64,000 nucleotides of DNA from Proteles cristata cristata (taxonomy: Eukaryota; Chordata; Mammalia; Carnivora; Hyaenidae), in contig JAESUZ010005167.1 in NCBI GenBank assembly GCA_017311185.1, forward strand, positions 124,001 through 188,000, written 5' to 3'. This document shows positions 62,491-64,000 of this stretch, in pieces; position 1 is the stretch's first letter, and the number at the start of each line of letters is the position of its first letter. A model generated the notes under the pieces. It had not been told where the DNA came from. It was given only the letters and a program-made list of their open reading frames with translations, and made no database searches. A program made the position numbers and the translations under genes.

Positions 62491-62698
62491 GGGGCACCTG
62501 GGTGGCTAAGTCGGTTAATCATCCAACTTCAGCTCAGGTCATCATCTTGCGAGTTGTGGGTTTGAGCACTATGTCGGGCTCTCTGCTGACACCTCAGGGC
62601 CTGGAGTCTGTTTGGATTCTGTGTCTCCCTTTTCTCTGCCCTTCCTCTCCTCGAGCTCTCTTTCTCACTCTTAAAAATAAATAAACATTAAAAAAATT
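62491..62698 (+). repeat. CAN-SINE, sense
   Basis: GGGGCACCTGGGTGGCTAAG ... GTGGGTTTGAGCACTATGTC ... AAATAAATAAACATTAAAAA. Confidence 0.93.
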
Positions 62699-63761
62699 GT
62701 TTTAAGTACCATAAGTAGAGTTTTGTATTTTGGGTTTTTTTGTTTTGTTTTGTTTTGCCATTTTACTGTCTGCCTGATCTTCATGGCTGTGAAATTATGA
62801 CAAACATCTGCTATTCATAAATCAACATCACCTCTATGGCTCTCAAAGACCCTAAGTTCCTGGTGATTTCTGAACTGTCTGATACAGAGCCCCCCTCAGC
62901 GAGGCTGAGAAGAGACAACACATAGGCACATAAGCACCCCCCCCCCACTTTACCTCTTCCTAGGACATTGCCTTGCCCTCTTTTGATTCAGGGTGATCGC
63001 CACTGAAAAGGCGGATGTTGTGAAGGACCTCCCCTCATGCAGGTCTGTCAAAGTGGCCCAAATAATGCTACCTGCTGCTGCTGCCACCTCATGGTCACAT
63101 GTTTCTCTTTCAGCGTGAAAACTTGAACTCATAGTACATTCTTCCAAACTCTGAATGTTTCCTGAATTGGAATTATTTGATTCTGTTCTATTACGGCTTA
63201 AAGTATGCATGGAGACAAAAACAAGAATTCTTTAGAATAAGTGAGCTAGTCACAATGAAACACGTAGCCATTTCTACAGTTTTTGAAAATGTTCAGCCAT
63301 ATTATGAAAACATCCTCCAAAATCTAAATATGTCCGTTGTGTAGGATCACCAACTTTATAGCAAGCCAATCAGTGACAGGCTCCTTCAAAATCAGAAAAC
63401 CACGTAATTCCCACTATTGAATACAATGTGACATATGTTATCATATTAGTGTAAAAAATGTAAAATGGCTACTTTTGTCAATGATATTTTATTGTGTATT
63501 CATTTTTTATAACATACCTGCTATTATTAAAAAACAACAACAGTAAGAACATGAAAATGACTAAGTGTCAACTGTAGGCAAATAACAGAACTCACTATGC
63601 AGTAATATGTTAAAATAAAACGATTATTCATATACTCTTAATATTATTACAGTTTTAGATTTCATTAAAAGAGAGTCCATATGACACTACATAAATGAGT
63701 ATTCTCAGTGCTGAAATCATTCGTATAATGTAGATACCCAGTCCTAAGAGGTGATGACATA
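62699..63761. other. Intergenic AT-rich sequence, nothing recognised
   Basis: It includes a GTTTT run (62733-62757) and a poly-C run (62936-62947). No coding feature. Confidence 0.45.
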
Positions 63762-64000
63762 TCATAGTGAAAATGGCAAAATATAAGGACAAAGAGAGAA
63801 TTTTGAAAGCAGATAGGGAGAAAAGGGCCCTAACATACAAAGAGAAACCTATCAGAGTGGTGACAGACCTATCTACTGAAACGTGACAGGCCAGAAAGGA
63901 ATGGCAGGAGATCTTCAATGTGATGAACAGAAAAAATATACAGCCAAGAATCCTCTTCCAGCAAGCCTGACATTCAAAATAGAAGGAGAGATAAAAGTCT
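63762..64000 (+). mobile_element. L1 ORF1 fragment, sense, cut by the window end
   Basis: GTGAAAATGGCAAAATATAAGG ... GAATGGCAGGAGATCTTCAA ... AATAGAAGGAGAGATAAAAG is the RRM-to-C-terminal region of ORF1 on the + strand. It begins abruptly, so the element is 5'-truncated or inverted, and it continues beyond the window. Confidence 0.9.

Noticed and set aside
48442..64000. Search for a neighbouring ACSM2-type gene or THUMPD1 expected from human synteny
   Set aside because: No AMP-binding motif or related exon was seen after 48221 on either strand, so none can be annotated in this window.
1..64000. CRISPR arrays, operons, riboswitches and other prokaryotic features
   Set aside because: The tandem repeats are microsatellites or L1 monomers. 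The sequence is mammalian and no spacer-repeat pattern exists.

Overview
This is a piece of a mammalian nuclear genome, almost certainly from a feliform carnivore (cat-like). The evidence is the many copies of a tRNA-derived CAN-SINE whose body reads 'CAGCTCAGAGCCTGGAGCC', and carnivore-type L1 elements ending in 'ACAATAAACTATTTG' before the poly(A). There are no Alu, B1/B2 or dog SINEC_Cf repeats. Genes are split by introns, and about half of the window is interspersed repeat.

The one gene that can be named is on the + strand and is complete: ACSM1, a mitochondrial medium-chain acyl-CoA synthetase. Thirteen coding exons between 1169 and 48221 can be placed by hand. All have GT/AG borders, all reading phases match, and together they give 574 codons plus TAA with no internal stop. 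A Kozak ATG opens the gene and an AATAAA lies 215 bases after the stop. The AMP-binding P-loop (exon 4), YGQSE motif (exon 7), YNTGDR motif (exon 10) and TGKI catalytic-lysine motif (exon 13) are all present.

The introns hold a layered repeat record. Intron 1 (1361-9891) has SINEs and an old antisense L1 split by a younger L1 tail with a perfect 16-base target-site duplication (TSD). Intron 6 holds a short L1 that appears to carry a 3' transduction. Intron 9 (24935-44181, 19.2 kb) holds two near-full-length antisense L1 elements (about 26885-33376 and 33463-40953), both inserted into one much older L1. The second has tandem monomers in its 5'UTR and two SINE insertions.

Downstream of ACSM1 the sequence is a GC-rich stretch with unresolved ORFs (48.6-49.3 kb), CA-rich and MIR sequence, an internal L1 ORF2 fragment (52.09-53.82 kb), and then a set of small phase-compatible exon candidates (54583-59842). 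Those candidates could be an unrecognised gene starting with a signal-peptide-like exon. I could not identify it and hold it at low to moderate confidence. The last 4 kb is old L1 sequence, one SINE, AT-rich unique sequence, and a sense-strand L1 ORF1 fragment running off the window end.

Functionally only ACSM1 can be interpreted: it activates medium-chain and related carboxylic acids to acyl-CoA in the mitochondrial matrix. In human the ACSM genes are clustered (ACSM5-ACSM2A-ACSM2B-ACSM1), so an ACSM2-type gene would be expected further downstream, but none is visible here.
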